Notes: generated from the letters alone by a model not told the origin. Shown: positions 1 through 9,113, numbered from the stretch's first letter. The stretch is DNA of 64,000 nucleotides from Pseudomonas pharyngis (GCF_021602345.1 NZ_BQID01000013.1:107041-171040), one strand, 5' to 3'. Numbers and translations: made by a program.

Positions 1-1
1 A

Positions 2-1045
2 ATGGTTCGCGCCATGCTCGAACGCGACACTGCCTATGAAGGCGTGTTCTTCACGGCCGTGAAAACCACCGGGATCTTCTGCCGCCCCAGTTGCACCGCG
101 CGCAAGCCGAAACCGGAAAATGTCGAGTTCTTCGCCCACGCTGACGAATGCCTGTCCGCCGGTTACCGCGCCTGCTTGCGCTGTAAACCGCTGGACGCCG
201 CGGCCATCGCCCCGGATTGGGTACAGCGGCTGCTCAAAGCCGTCGACGCCGATCCGGAGCTACGCTGGAGCGATGCGCAATTGCTCGCCGAGGGCATTGA
301 GCCGCTGAAGCTGCGGCGCTGGTTCAAGCAGCATTTCGGCATGACCTTCCACGCGTGGCTGCGCACCCGCCGGCTCGGCATGGCGTTGGGCGGGATCAAG
401 CAAGGCACGTCCATCGACCACGCCGCGTTCGATTCCGGCTATGAATCCCTCAGCGGTTTTCGCGATGCGTTTCAGAAATCCTTCCACATCACGCCGGGAC
501 GCGCGGCAGCCAGCGAGCCGCTGCTGTTCACTCGCCTGACCACGCCGCTGGGGCCGATGATCGCCATGGCCGAACGCCGTGGACTGGTGCTGCTGGAGTT
601 TCTCGACCGCCCGGCGCTGACCCGGGAAGTCGAGGAACTGCAAAACCGCTACGGCTACGTGGTCGCACCGGGGCACAACGCGCATTTGCAGCAGATCGAA
701 AACGAGCTGGCGCTGTACTTCGCCGGCAAACTGAACGAATTCAGCGTGCCGCTGCACCTGCCCGGCAGCGAGTTTGCCCGCCAGGTCTGGAGCGAACTGC
801 GGCAAATCCCCTACGGCCACACCAGCACGTACGGCACCATCGCCGCACGGCTGGGCAAACCCGGCGCCAGCCGCGCGGTGGGCCTGGCCAATGGGCACAA
901 TCGGCTGTCGATCGTGGTGCCATGCCATCGGGTGATCGGTGCGGACGGCTCATTGACGGGCTATGGTGGTGGACAACCGCGCAAGGCGTTTTTGCTCAGA
1001 CTGGAAAATGCCGCCGTGCAGCTGACGCAACAACTGGCTTTCTGA
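2..1045 (+). CDS. ada: Ada: bifunctional methyl-DNA methyltransferase / transcriptional activator (5' end possibly outside window)
   Basis: Adaptive-response protein that removes methyl groups from DNA phosphotriesters and O6-methylguanine and, once methylated, activates repair genes. The N-terminal Ada zinc site is visible as C27, C31, C58 and C61 (CRPSC and CLRC). An AraC-type helix-turn-helix follows at about 85-165, and the methyltransferase domain carries PCHRV with its acceptor C308. All zinc cysteines sit 11 residues earlier than in E. coli Ada (C38, C42, C69, C72). The frame is open to base 1, so the true start is probably upstream and this entry is likely 5'-partial. It lies 23 bp before the next gene and in series with alkA, so the three probably form one alkylation-response unit. 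Confidence 0.93.
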   Translation: MVRAMLERDTAYEGVFFTAVKTTGIFCRPSCTARKPKPENVEFFAHADECLSAGYRACLRCKPLDAAAIAPDWVQRLLKAVDADPELRWSDAQLLAEGIEPLKLRRWFKQHFGMTFHAWLRTRRLGMALGGIKQGTSIDHAAFDSGYESLSGFRDAFQKSFHITPGRAAASEPLLFTRLTTPLGPMIAMAERRGLVLLEFLDRPALTREVEELQNRYGYVVAPGHNAHLQQIENELALYFAGKLNEFSVPLHLPGSEFARQVWSELRQIPYGHTSTYGTIAARLGKPGASRAVGLANGHNRLSIVVPCHRVIGADGSLTGYGGGQPRKAFLLRLENAAVQLTQQLAF

Positions 1046-1068
1046 ACAACCGACAAGAAGGGATCTCG

Positions 1069-1866
1069 ATGAACGCGCTCGACACTCAGTTTCACCAGTT
1101 GCACCACGATGGCCTGCTGATCCTGACCAACGTTGCCGACGCCACCGGCGCGCGACTGGTCGAGCAACTGGGTGGCAAAGCGGTCGCCACCAGCAGCGCC
1201 GCGGTCGCCTGGGCCCACGGTTACCCGGACGGCAATACTCTGCCGCTCAAGCGTTTGATCAGCAGCGTGGAGTCGATTGCGCGAGTCATCAAAGTGCCGT
1301 TGAGCGTGGACATCGAGGCCGGTTATTCCGATGACCTCGGCCGGGTCGCTGAAGTGATCGATGCCGTGATCGCTGCGGGTGCGGTCGGGATCAATATCGA
1401 AGACGGCAGCGGCACGCCGGAACTGCTGGTGCGCAAGATCGAAGTCGCGCGACAAGTGGCCGACAAGCGCAATGTGAAGCTGTTTATCAATGCCCGCACC
1501 GACGTTTATCTGAAACGCCTGGTGCCTGCCGAGGATCGCGTCGCCGAAACCCTGCACCGCGCCGCGCTTTATCAGGCAGCCGGGGCCGATGGGTTGTTCG
1601 CTGCCGGGGTGACGTCCTCCTACGAAATCGAAGCGATCTGCAAAGGTACGACCCTGCCGGTCAACGTCCTGGGCTTTGCTTGCCTGCCCTCCCCCGAAGA
1701 ACTGCAAACCTTTGGCGTGCGCCGCTTGAGCGCCGGTTCCGGGATCGCCGAGTTCCTGTACGGCGCCATGGGCTCACTGGTGAAAAGCTTCCTCGCCAGC
1801 GGCAAGCTCGACACCCATGACCTCAAGGCCTTCGCCTATAGCGAAGTCAACGGTTTGCTGAAGTAA
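1069..1866 (+). CDS. Isocitrate lyase / phosphoenolpyruvate mutase family protein
   Basis: A 265-residue member of the ICL/PEP-mutase TIM-barrel superfamily. Visible family signatures are the metal-site stretch VDIEAGYSDD (about 80-90) and INIEDG (about 110-115). The KKCGH-type catalytic cysteine loop of true isocitrate and methylisocitrate lyases is absent, so the substrate is unknown; carbon-phosphorus mutase or small oxo-acid lyase/hydrolase activity is possible. The ATG at 1069 was chosen because an AAGAAGGG ribosome site lies just upstream and homology-like sequence starts there; the frame itself is open further upstream inside ada. It sits between ada and alkA, three bases before alkA, and is presumably co-transcribed with the repair genes. 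Confidence 0.85.
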   Translation: MNALDTQFHQLHHDGLLILTNVADATGARLVEQLGGKAVATSSAAVAWAHGYPDGNTLPLKRLISSVESIARVIKVPLSVDIEAGYSDDLGRVAEVIDAVIAAGAVGINIEDGSGTPELLVRKIEVARQVADKRNVKLFINARTDVYLKRLVPAEDRVAETLHRAALYQAAGADGLFAAGVTSSYEIEAICKGTTLPVNVLGFACLPSPEELQTFGVRRLSAGSGIAEFLYGAMGSLVKSFLASGKLDTHDLKAFAYSEVNGLLK

Positions 1867-1869
1867 CTC

Positions 1870-2487
1870 ATGCCCGATCCCTACCAACCGGCCAGTAATT
1901 TTCTGGCCAGCCTCGACGCCGACTGGCAGCGCCACATTGCTGCCATAGGCCCTTGTCTGCATCAGCCGCATCCGACGCGCGATCCCTATGAGTCGCTGGT
2001 GCGGGCGATTGCCTATCAGCAACTGCACGCCAAGGCGGGCGATGCAATTGTCGGGCGGCTGGTGGGGTTGTTTCCCGGGCAGTCGTTTCCGCGTCCGGAG
2101 CAGATTCTGGCGACGGGCTTCGACCGACTGCGCAGTTGCGGGTTTTCGGCAGGCAAGATTGTGACGATTCAGGGGATTGCCCAGGCGACCCTGGACGGTG
2201 TGGTGCCGGATTACTCGACCGCGCTGGCGATGGAGGACGAAACTCTGATCGAGCGTCTGGTCAGACTACGCGGGGTTGGACGCTGGACTGTAGAGATGTT
2301 GCTGATCTACAGCCTGGAGCGGCCGGATATTCTGCCGGCGGATGACTTTGGGGTTCGCGAGGGGTATCGGCGGTTGAAGGGGCTGGAGGTGCAGCCGACG
2401 CGCAAGCAGATGATTGACATCGGATTGGCGTGGAGTCCGTTTCGCACGGTGGCGGCATGGTATTTGTGGCGGGTAGCCAAGCCGTAG
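1870..2487 (+). CDS. alkA: DNA-3-methyladenine glycosylase (AlkA-type, HhH-GPD)
   Basis: A 205-residue base-excision glycosylase that removes alkylated purines. The helix-hairpin-helix is visible as LRGVGRWTVEMLL (about 133-145). It is followed by the GPD segment with the Asp pair D158-D159 (LPADDF), one of which should be the catalytic aspartate equivalent to D238 of E. coli AlkA. The protein lacks the N-terminal TBP-like domain of E. coli AlkA (282 residues), as is normal for the short bacterial form. It starts 3 bp after the preceding stop, which supports co-expression with ada. Confidence 0.9.
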   Translation: MPDPYQPASNFLASLDADWQRHIAAIGPCLHQPHPTRDPYESLVRAIAYQQLHAKAGDAIVGRLVGLFPGQSFPRPEQILATGFDRLRSCGFSAGKIVTIQGIAQATLDGVVPDYSTALAMEDETLIERLVRLRGVGRWTVEMLLIYSLERPDILPADDFGVREGYRRLKGLEVQPTRKQMIDIGLAWSPFRTVAAWYLWRVAKP

Positions 2488-2573
2488 AACGCGTTATCGC
2501 TCATCGCGAGCAGCACACTCACCCCATCTCTTCTAGGCTGAACCGCACCGACAAAAAACACCGGAGGCCACTC

Positions 2574-3062
2574 ATGCAGCTCGAAGGCTCCTGCCACTGC
2601 GGCGCGGTTTCATTCACCCTCGACAGCACCCACCCCTACCCTTATCAGCGCTGCTACTGCTCGATCTGCCGCAAGACCCAGGGCGGTGGCGGCTATGCGA
2701 TCAACCTCGGCGGCGATGCGGCCAGTCTCAAGGTACGCGGGCGCAAACACATCACGATCTACCACGCAAAAATGAAAGACGCAGGCGACGCCCGCGCCCA
2801 CCGCAGCAGCGCCGAGCGGCACTTCTGCTCGCAGTGCGGCAGCGGCCTGTGGCTGTTCAGCCCGGAATGGCCGGAGCTGATCCACCCGTTCGCCTCGGCG
2901 ATCGACACGCCGTTGCCGGTGCCGCCGGAACACACCCACCTGATGCTCGGCTCGAAGGCACCGTGGGTCGAAGTGCAGGCGAATGCCAAGGATCAGCAAT
3001 TCGAGGTCTACCCGGAAGAATCCATCGCCCAGTGGCACGAACGGCTGGGACTGAGCCGATAA
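2574..3062 (+). CDS. GFA family (glutathione-dependent formaldehyde-activating enzyme-like) zinc protein
   Basis: A 162-residue protein with the GFA/CENP-V fold pattern of zinc cysteines: C7 and C9 (SCHCG), C27, C29 and C32 (CYCSIC), and C85 and C88 (CSQC). The biochemical role of most family members is unproved, so the formaldehyde name should be read as a family label only. The start at 2574 has a CCGGAGG ribosome site 7 bp upstream, which is stronger evidence than the longer open frame. It stands 86 bp after alkA and is probably its own transcription unit. Confidence 0.85.
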   Translation: MQLEGSCHCGAVSFTLDSTHPYPYQRCYCSICRKTQGGGGYAINLGGDAASLKVRGRKHITIYHAKMKDAGDARAHRSSAERHFCSQCGSGLWLFSPEWPELIHPFASAIDTPLPVPPEHTHLMLGSKAPWVEVQANAKDQQFEVYPEESIAQWHERLGLSR

Positions 3063-3162
3063 CCGCCTTCACAGTCTTTGACAGTTTCCCGACAAAGCTG
3101 CCAAAGATCGCCGGCCGCCACCTCACTAGCATGGGCGCATCCAATCTCCCCTCGGGTGCCCC

Positions 3163-3960
3163 ATGCCGGTTTCGTTACGCACATTTTCGTTGTCCCTGAC
3201 CTCCCTCTGCCTGCTGCTGCCGGGCGACTCGCTACGCGCCGAAGACTGGCACGCCACCCTGCGCGCCGGTGCCGCCAGTGCGCCGCGTTACAGCGGCAGT
3301 GATGAGCGGGTGGTGGCGCCATTCGTGGGTGTCGAAATCGTCAGCCCTTACGGCGTGTTTCTCGACAGCAGCCGGGGCCTCGGCTGGGGCTTCGACGAAG
3401 AGGATTTCGACCTCAGCGTCTACGTCGGCGCCAGCGACGTGCGCAAGGATCGCAAGACCGGACTCAAAGGCTCGGACGAGCTCAACGGCATGGGTTCGAT
3501 CAAGTCTCGCCCGGTGATCGGGCTCGACGGCACGTATCACATGGGCCCGATCATCCTCGGCGCGAGTTTCGAACATGCGCTGGAAAAGGATGACGATGAC
3601 CATGACACCGGCTCATCGTGGAACCGCCTCAAGCTAAGCATCAGCGCGCCGCTCTACGAAGGACGTTTCGGCAAAGTCACCGGCGGCCTCAACAGCCAGT
3701 TCGGCGACAGCAATTACATGCGCACCTGGTACGGCGTCAGCGATGCCCAGGCCTCGCACAGTCAGTTCCGCGCGTACAAGGCCCGGGCCGGATTGGTCAG
3801 TCGCGGCGCGGATCTGACCTGGTCGTTGCCGCTGGATGAACAATGGAGCGTGTCGACCGTGCTGGCGGTGCAGTACCTGAGCCACGAAGCGGCCGACAGC
3901 CCGATTGTCGAGCGCCGGTTGCAGACCTCGTTGGCCGGACAAGTGGTCTACACCTTTTGA
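3163..3960 (+). CDS. MipA/OmpV family outer-membrane protein
   Basis: A 265-residue outer-membrane beta-barrel of the MipA/OmpV family. A cleavable signal peptide is apparent (hydrophobic LSLTSLCLLLPG, processing near RAED at about residue 26). The rest alternates short amphipathic strands, and the protein ends in an aromatic residue (VYTF), typical of BAM-inserted barrels. Family members have been linked to murein-hydrolase scaffolding, porin function and antibiotic sensitivity; which applies here cannot be told. It converges on moeA with only six bases between the two stop codons. Confidence 0.87.
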   Translation: MPVSLRTFSLSLTSLCLLLPGDSLRAEDWHATLRAGAASAPRYSGSDERVVAPFVGVEIVSPYGVFLDSSRGLGWGFDEEDFDLSVYVGASDVRKDRKTGLKGSDELNGMGSIKSRPVIGLDGTYHMGPIILGASFEHALEKDDDDHDTGSSWNRLKLSISAPLYEGRFGKVTGGLNSQFGDSNYMRTWYGVSDAQASHSQFRAYKARAGLVSRGADLTWSLPLDEQWSVSTVLAVQYLSHEAADSPIVERRLQTSLAGQVVYTF

Positions 3961-3966
3961 TCGCGC

Positions 3967-5172
3967 TCAGAACAGCTCGCTGAACGGAATGAAACGCAGC
4001 GGGTCGCCAATCTGCAAGGTGCTGTTCTCGGGGATTTCCACCAGTCCATCGGCCCAGGTCGCACCGAGCAGCACCCCGGAACTCTGGTTCGGATACAGCG
4101 CCGCCTGCCCGCCCTCCAGACGTACCCGCAGATACTCCCGACGGCTGCCAGGTTTCGGCCAATCGAAGCCGGCGTTGACCGTGAAGCTCAGCGGCATCAC
4201 CTCTTCCACGCCTTGAATGCGCAGCAGGTACGGGCGCGCCAGCAGGCCGAAGGTCACCAGTGCCGAGGTCGGATTGCCCGGCAGGCCGATCACCGGCACC
4301 GTGCCGAAATGGCCGACCGTCAGCGGTTTACCGGGTTTGATCGCGAGTTTCCACAGCAGCGGTTTGCCGTTGTCGCGCAGCACCTGGCCGAGAAAATCGG
4401 CATCACCGGCAGACACGCCGCCGGTGGTCAGAATCAGATCGGCCGCCACTTGCAGTTGCTCGAGTTTGAGCCGGGTCTGCGCCGGACGATCGGGAAGAAT
4501 CCCGGCGTCGATCACTTCGCAACCCAGTTCACGCAACCAGTGGTCGAGCAAGGTGCGGTTGCTGTTGTAGATGCTACCGGGACGCAAGGGCTGGCCCGGT
4601 TCCACCAGTTCATCCCCGGTCGACAGCAACGCCACGCGCGGACGACGCACCACCGGCAAATGGGTCATGCCCTGCCCTGCGGCGACGGCCAGCTCGAACG
4701 GGCCAAGGCGTTTGCCGGCGCGCAGCAAGGTGTCGCCGACGCGGTTCTCCTGGCCCTGGGGACGGATGTTCTGGCCGACCTTCAGCGGTTGCAGGAAACG
4801 TACGCGACCGTCCTCCAGCACTTCGACGTTTTCCTGCATCTCCACGCAATTGGCGCCCATGGGCAACGGCGCACCGGTGAAAATCCTTGCGCAGGTGCCA
4901 GATAGCAAGGCGTCCGGCGCCATCCCGGCATAGACCCGTTGCGACACGCTCAACGGCTGGCGATGCAGGTCGGCAAGGTTGAAGGCGTAACCGTCCATGG
5001 CGCTGTTCGGCCACGGCGGCAGATCGAGGGTGGCGACCAGATCGCTCGCCAGCACGCGCCCGCGCGCTTCATTGAGCGGCACCGATTCGCTGTCCGGCAG
5101 GCGTTGTTCATCAGCCATCGCCAGCAGTTGGTCGAGGGCGTCCTCGACCGGCATCAATCCCGGCTTGCTCAT
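3967..5172 (-). CDS. moeA: Molybdopterin molybdotransferase MoeA
   Basis: Inserts molybdate into adenylylated molybdopterin, the last common step of molybdenum cofactor synthesis in the cytosol. At about 401 residues it is the usual length. The central MoCF domain shows STGDELV and TTGGVSAGD, followed by PGKPLTVG and GLPGNPTSA. I place the start at 5172 ([15 protein letters not shown]), because this ATG overlaps the moaB stop as ATGA and gives the canonical N-terminus; an upstream extension of 17 residues is open but unlikely. It is translationally coupled to moaB. Confidence 0.95.
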   Translation of the reverse strand: MSKPGLMPVEDALDQLLAMADEQRLPDSESVPLNEARGRVLASDLVATLDLPPWPNSAMDGYAFNLADLHRQPLSVSQRVYAGMAPDALLSGTCARIFTGAPLPMGANCVEMQENVEVLEDGRVRFLQPLKVGQNIRPQGQENRVGDTLLRAGKRLGPFELAVAAGQGMTHLPVVRRPRVALLSTGDELVEPGQPLRPGSIYNSNRTLLDHWLRELGCEVIDAGILPDRPAQTRLKLEQLQVAADLILTTGGVSAGDADFLGQVLRDNGKPLLWKLAIKPGKPLTVGHFGTVPVIGLPGNPTSALVTFGLLARPYLLRIQGVEEVMPLSFTVNAGFDWPKPGSRREYLRVRLEGGQAALYPNQSSGVLLGATWADGLVEIPENSTLQIGDPLRFIPFSELF

Positions 5173-5708
5173 CCGCGCGGCCCGCAGGCTTGCACCGGCT
5201 TGAGGTGCGGAACGAAGTTGCACGGGCGGTGACGGTTATCCAGTTGTTCGGCGAGGATGCCTTCCCACGCGGTGCGGCAAGCGCCGGTGGAACCCGGCAG
5301 GCAGCACACCAGCGTGCCGTTGGACAGCCCCGCCAGCGCACGGCTTTGCACGGTCGAGGTGCCGATGTCGAGAATCGAGATGGCGCGGAACAGTTCGCCG
5401 AAACCGTCGATCTGCTTGTCCAGCAGGCAAGCCACGGCTTCCGGGGTGCTGTCACGCCCGGTGAACCCGGTGCCGCCGGTGATCAGCACCACTTGAATGC
5501 CGTCGTCGGCGATCCACTGCGCGACCTGGGCGCGGATCTTGTACAGGTCGTCCTTGAGCAGGTTGCGTTCGCTCAAGGTGTGGCCGGCCTCCAGCAGGCG
5601 GCTGACAAGCAACTGGCCGGAGGTGTCGCTGGCGTAATCGCGGGTATCGCTGACCGTCAGCACAGCAATATTCAGGGGAACGAACAAGGCATCCGATTTC
5701 ACACTCAT
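5169..5708 (-). CDS. moaB: Molybdenum cofactor biosynthesis protein B (MoaB)
   Basis: A 179-residue MoCF-domain protein. By family knowledge it adenylylates molybdopterin or resembles MogA. Visible motifs are LTVSDTRD near the N-terminus, [16 protein letters not shown] in the middle (about 76-91) and the [11 protein letters not shown] loop. It is the first gene of the moaB-moeA operon, whose reading frames overlap by four bases. The operon is transcribed away from the LysR gene at 6007, so the 298-bp gap 5709-6006 should hold both promoters. Confidence 0.93.
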   Translation of the reverse strand: MSVKSDALFVPLNIAVLTVSDTRDYASDTSGQLLVSRLLEAGHTLSERNLLKDDLYKIRAQVAQWIADDGIQVVLITGGTGFTGRDSTPEAVACLLDKQIDGFGELFRAISILDIGTSTVQSRALAGLSNGTLVCCLPGSTGACRTAWEGILAEQLDNRHRPCNFVPHLKPVQACGPRG

Positions 5709-5896
5709 GGCACTCTCCGGCCGTCGTCAATTCAATGGATGACGAGCCTAAGTGCCGCTTGCGAGGACTGTCTAATCACTCTGGCCAACCACACTATCGA
5801 CCTGCTCTATCGGTGATTTTCTTCAACCCCTCGACCACTGTCCGGCCTAATAAAACCGGGGGTCATCGAAACCCTCGATAGGCTCTTAGACACTGC

Positions 5897-5906
5897 CGAT
5901 TGGACG
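5897..5906 (+). promoter_or_regulatory. Candidate LysR-regulator site upstream of lysR (CGATTGGACG)
   Basis: The ten-base word CGATTGGACG occurs here, 101 bp before the LysR start, and again at 7001-7010, 56 bp before fdhD. An identical 10-mer in both upstream regions of adjacent genes suggests a binding site for the regulator encoded between them. This is inference from the repeated word only. The rest of the 5709-6006 gap shows nothing else I can name beyond the presumed moaB and lysR promoters. Confidence 0.4.
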
Positions 5907-6006
5907 AAAAAAGCCCTCGGTGGGATCGTCGCTTGCAGCGCTTTCCGTGCGCCGTACGCATCTGCGTCAATACTCAATCAAAATTCCTTATCGAGCAGGT
6001 GCCGTC

Positions 6007-6906
6007 GTGGACATCAAACAACTCAAGTTTCTGATCGCGCTGGACGAAACCCGCCACTTCGGCCAGGCCGCCGCGCGCTGCCACATCACCCAGCCGACCC
6101 TGTCGATGCGCCTGCGCAATCTGGAGGACGAGCTGGATCTGGTGCTGGTCAATCGCGGCCAGCGCTTCGAAGGGTTCACCCAGGCCGGCGAGCGCGTACT
6201 GGCCTGGGCCCGCACGCTGCTGGCGGCCCACGACGGGTTGTTTGCCGAAGCCGCTGCCTGCCGGGGGCAACTGGTGGGTAACCTGCGGCTGGGGCTGGTG
6301 CCGCTGAGCAACTTCAATCCGGTCAATTACATTCAGGGTTTGTCCGGGACTTATCCGGAGCTGAAATACAGCCTGTCGTCGCTGAGTTCGGACGAGATCA
6401 TCGAAGGCCTGGGCAACAATCAGCTGGACCTGGGCGTGTGTTATCTGGACCACGTCAACCCGAACTATTTCGAGTTCTTCGAGATTGGCGAAACCCGTGT
6501 CGGCCTGCTCTACGACACCCGCCACTTCCATTTCGAAGGCCCGGAAATGAGCTGGGAAGACGCCGCCGAACTGCCGCTGGGGATGATCACCACCGGCATG
6601 CACTATCGAAAGTCCATCGACTTGAGTTTCCGCAGTCGCGGGCTGAATCCGCAGCCGATCATGGAAAGCGACTCGACCTATCAACTGCTGCAGGCGATTC
6701 ACCAGGGCTTCTGCTGCTCGATCATGCCGCTGGACAGCGGGCTGCAAGAGCCGATCGAGCACCTGGCTTTCATTAACCTGCCGGATGCCAGCGTGCTCGC
6801 GCCGCTGGGGCTGGTGATGCGCAAGACCGAACCGCGCTCGGCGATTGCCGAGAAGTGTTTTGCCGAGGCGCGCAAGATGTTCGGGATCGAGGCGCCTGTC
6901 GTTTAA
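6007..6906 (+). CDS. LysR-family transcriptional regulator (GTG start), next to fdhD/moa genes
   Basis: A 299-residue LysR regulator with an N-terminal winged helix-turn-helix (MDIKQLKFLIALDETRHFGQ..., about 1-60, with ITQPTLSMRLRNLE as recognition region) and a C-terminal periplasmic-binding-like effector domain (about 90-290). The GTG at 6007 gives the canonical LysR N-terminus; the frame is open 29 codons further but without family-like sequence. It lies between the moaB-moeA operon and the fdhD-moaCDE operon, which suggests control of molybdenum-enzyme maturation. A shared 10-mer upstream of itself and fdhD supports autoregulation and fdhD control. The effector is unknown. Confidence 0.88.
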   Translation: MDIKQLKFLIALDETRHFGQAAARCHITQPTLSMRLRNLEDELDLVLVNRGQRFEGFTQAGERVLAWARTLLAAHDGLFAEAAACRGQLVGNLRLGLVPLSNFNPVNYIQGLSGTYPELKYSLSSLSSDEIIEGLGNNQLDLGVCYLDHVNPNYFEFFEIGETRVGLLYDTRHFHFEGPEMSWEDAAELPLGMITTGMHYRKSIDLSFRSRGLNPQPIMESDSTYQLLQAIHQGFCCSIMPLDSGLQEPIEHLAFINLPDASVLAPLGLVMRKTEPRSAIAEKCFAEARKMFGIEAPVV

Positions 6907-6977
6907 CCCTCCCCAAGTTGCCTGAAACGTTGCACTTCGGTGCAACGACTTCAGGTCCGCCTGCGGTCATCGACCAA

Positions 6978-7010
6978 TCCAATCACTGCATCGGAACAAG
7001 CGATTGGACG
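6978..7010 (+). promoter_or_regulatory. Candidate operator in the fdhD promoter: inverted repeat TCCAATC-N17-GATTGGA
   Basis: A perfect 7-base inverted repeat (6978-6984 and 7002-7008, spacer 17) lies 58-88 bp before the fdhD start. Its right arm is part of CGATTGGACG, which is also present upstream of the LysR gene. Interrupted dyads of this kind are typical LysR binding sites. The assignment to this particular regulator is inference. Confidence 0.45.
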
Positions 7011-7065
7011 CACTTTTCCCTGCCCCGTAGCCTGAACCCACTTCAGCGCTTCGAGGATTTTCAGG

Positions 7066-7908
7066 ATGCTGTGCCAAGTTGAACAACTCATCGAACCGGG
7101 CGACGCCAACGCCCCCGCGCCACAACCGGCGTCAGTGGCTTATCGCGAATACCTCGACGACGCGCCGTTGTCCCACGCGGCGCTGGCGGCGGAAATCGCC
7201 TTGGCCATCAGCTACAACGGCCTGAATCAGGCGGTGATGATGGTCTCGCCGGGCAACATCGAAGACTTCATTCGCGGCTTCAGCCTGAGCAATGCCATCG
7301 TCGACCGCCTCGACGATATCCAAGACATCCGCCTGACCCATTTCGACCAGGCCTGTCAGGCCGACGTGCAGATTTCCAGCCGCGCGTTCTGGGCCCTGAA
7401 GGATCACCGCCGGCAGATGGCGGGCACCAGCGGTTGCGGCCTCTGCGGCGTGGAAGCCCTTGAGCAGGCGCTGCCGCAACTGGAGATCCTGACCCCGACA
7501 CCGTTGCCACCCGCCGCGCATTTCAACGGCATCCGCCAGCGCATCGAACAGGCCCAGCAACTGGCCCGCAGCAGCGGCGCCCTGCACGCGGCGCTGTACT
7601 TCGATGCCGACGGCGAAGCGCTGCTGTGCCGCGAAGACATCGGCCGCCACAACGCCCTCGACAAGCTGATCGGCGCCCTGCAATTCGAAGGTCTCGATGC
7701 GCGTCAGGGCTTCGTCGTGGTCACCAGCCGTTGCAGCCTCGAACTGATCCACAAAGCCGTGCGCGCCCGCCTCGGCACCCTCGTGAGCCTGTCCGCCCCG
7801 ACTGCGCTGACCGTGCGCTGGGCGCTCAAACACCGCTTGAACCTGATCCACGTCCCGCACCGCAACGCCCCGCGAATCTACAGCCCGATCCAGGAGCCCA
7901 CCGCATGA
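7066..7908 (+). CDS. fdhD: FdhD: formate dehydrogenase accessory sulfurtransferase
   Basis: A 280-residue sulfurtransferase that carries sulfur from a cysteine desulfurase to the molybdenum cofactor of formate dehydrogenase. The catalytic loop with C124 and C127 (SGCGLCG) is intact, and the conserved [12 protein letters not shown] segment (about 196-207) is present. No formate dehydrogenase structural gene lies in this window, so the client enzyme must be encoded elsewhere. The stop overlaps the moaC start (ATGA), so it heads a four-gene fdhD-moaC-moaD-moaE operon. Confidence 0.94.
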   Translation: MLCQVEQLIEPGDANAPAPQPASVAYREYLDDAPLSHAALAAEIALAISYNGLNQAVMMVSPGNIEDFIRGFSLSNAIVDRLDDIQDIRLTHFDQACQADVQISSRAFWALKDHRRQMAGTSGCGLCGVEALEQALPQLEILTPTPLPPAAHFNGIRQRIEQAQQLARSSGALHAALYFDADGEALLCREDIGRHNALDKLIGALQFEGLDARQGFVVVTSRCSLELIHKAVRARLGTLVSLSAPTALTVRWALKHRLNLIHVPHRNAPRIYSPIQEPTA

Positions 7909-8390
7909 GCAACACCCTCACCCACCTCGACGATCAGGGCCGCGCCAACATGGTCGACGTCAGCGACAAAGCCGCCACCCGCCGCGAAGCCACCGCGCAA
8001 GCCTGGGTGCAGATGCGCCCGGAAACCCTGCAAATGATCCAGTCCAACGGCCACCCCAAGGGCGACGTGTTCGCCGTCGCGCGGATCGCCGGGATACAGG
8101 CGGCCAAGCGCACCCACGAGTTGATTCCGCTGTGTCATGCGCTGTTGCTCAGCTCTATCCACGTCGAGCTCAAGGCCTGTGAACCGGACCGCGTACAGAT
8201 CACCAGCACCTGCCGCCTCACCGGCCAGACCGGCGTTGAACTCGAAGCCCTGACCGCCGCCAGCGTCGCCGCGCTGACGATCTACGACATGTGCAAAGCG
8301 GTGGACCGGGCGATGGTTATCGGCGACATCCGCCTGCTCAGCAAACAGGGCGGCCGCTCCGGCCACTTTCAATGGGAGAACCCGCAATGA
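7905..8390 (+). CDS. moaC: Cyclic pyranopterin monophosphate synthase MoaC
   Basis: Works after MoaA to form cyclic pyranopterin monophosphate, the first molybdopterin precursor. The 161-residue protein begins at the ATGA overlap with fdhD ([22 protein letters not shown]). It shows the family segments [31 protein letters not shown] and the C-terminal KQGGRSGHF. moaA, whose product acts immediately before it, is not in this window. It overlaps moaD by four bases. Confidence 0.95.
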   Translation: MSNTLTHLDDQGRANMVDVSDKAATRREATAQAWVQMRPETLQMIQSNGHPKGDVFAVARIAGIQAAKRTHELIPLCHALLLSSIHVELKACEPDRVQITSTCRLTGQTGVELEALTAASVAALTIYDMCKAVDRAMVIGDIRLLSKQGGRSGHFQWENPQ

Positions 8391-8638
8391 TTCTGATCAA
8401 CTACTTCGCCAGCTACCGTGACCGGCTCAATCTGGGCGGTGAAAAGATTCCGGCCAGCGACACCCTCGCCTGTGTCGAGGACGTGCGGCAGATGCTGATG
8501 CAGCGCGGCGATGTCTGGCGTGAAGTGCTCGGCGCCGGCAACCTGATGTGCGCGGTGAATCAGGAACTGTGTCAGCCGGATCAGGCAATCGAGGATTTCG
8601 ATGAGATTGCGTTTTTCCCGCCGGTCACGGGGGGTTGA
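8387..8638 (+). CDS. moaD: Molybdopterin synthase small subunit MoaD
   Basis: An 83-residue ubiquitin-fold sulfur carrier. The C-terminus ends in the required Gly-Gly (FFPPVTGG), which is adenylylated and thiocarboxylated before delivering sulfur inside the MoaD-MoaE complex. The start is set by the ATGA overlap with moaC, and moaE follows 3 bp later, so subunit stoichiometry is probably kept by translational coupling. Confidence 0.95.
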   Translation: MILINYFASYRDRLNLGGEKIPASDTLACVEDVRQMLMQRGDVWREVLGAGNLMCAVNQELCQPDQAIEDFDEIAFFPPVTGG

Positions 8639-8641
8639 AAC

Positions 8642-9103
8642 ATGGGTGTTCGAGTCCAGCGTAAAGGCTTCGATGCCGGTCAGTTGATTGCCAATCTGCA
8701 TGCGCGCAATCCACGGGTGGGCGCGGTGGTGAATTTCATTGGTTATGTACGGGATCTGAACGTCGGGCAGTCGGTGACCGAGCTGTTTCTGGAGCATTAT
8801 CCGGGCATGACCGAGAAGGCTCTGGAGCAGATCGCCGAACAGGCCCGGGAGCGCTGGCCGTTGCTGGCGGTGGAGATTGTGCATCGGGTCGGCGCGCTGT
8901 CGGTGACCGAACCGATCGTGTTCGTTGGCGTCAGCAGCAAGCATCGGCATGCGGCGTTCGAGGCCTGTGCGTTCATCATGGATGTGCTGAAGACGCGTGC
9001 ACCGTTCTGGAAACGTGAGACCACGCCGGAGGGTTCGCATTGGGTCGAGGCGCGGGAGAGTGATCAGAATGCGGCGGTTCGCTGGAGTTTGGCGCATGCC
9101 TGA
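8642..9103 (+). CDS. moaE: Molybdopterin synthase catalytic subunit MoaE
   Basis: A 153-residue large subunit of molybdopterin synthase. It converts cyclic pyranopterin monophosphate to molybdopterin using the MoaD thiocarboxylate. Recognisable segments are GAVVNFIGYVRD near residue 27, LEHYPGMTEKAL, HRVGALSVTEPIV and the lysine-rich active-site stretch KTRAPFWKRE near residue 118. It ends the fdhD-moaCDE operon, just before a repeated element. Confidence 0.95.
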   Translation: MGVRVQRKGFDAGQLIANLHARNPRVGAVVNFIGYVRDLNVGQSVTELFLEHYPGMTEKALEQIAEQARERWPLLAVEIVHRVGALSVTEPIVFVGVSSKHRHAAFEACAFIMDVLKTRAPFWKRETTPEGSHWVEARESDQNAAVRWSLAHA

Positions 9104-9113
9104 CGATCGAAAA

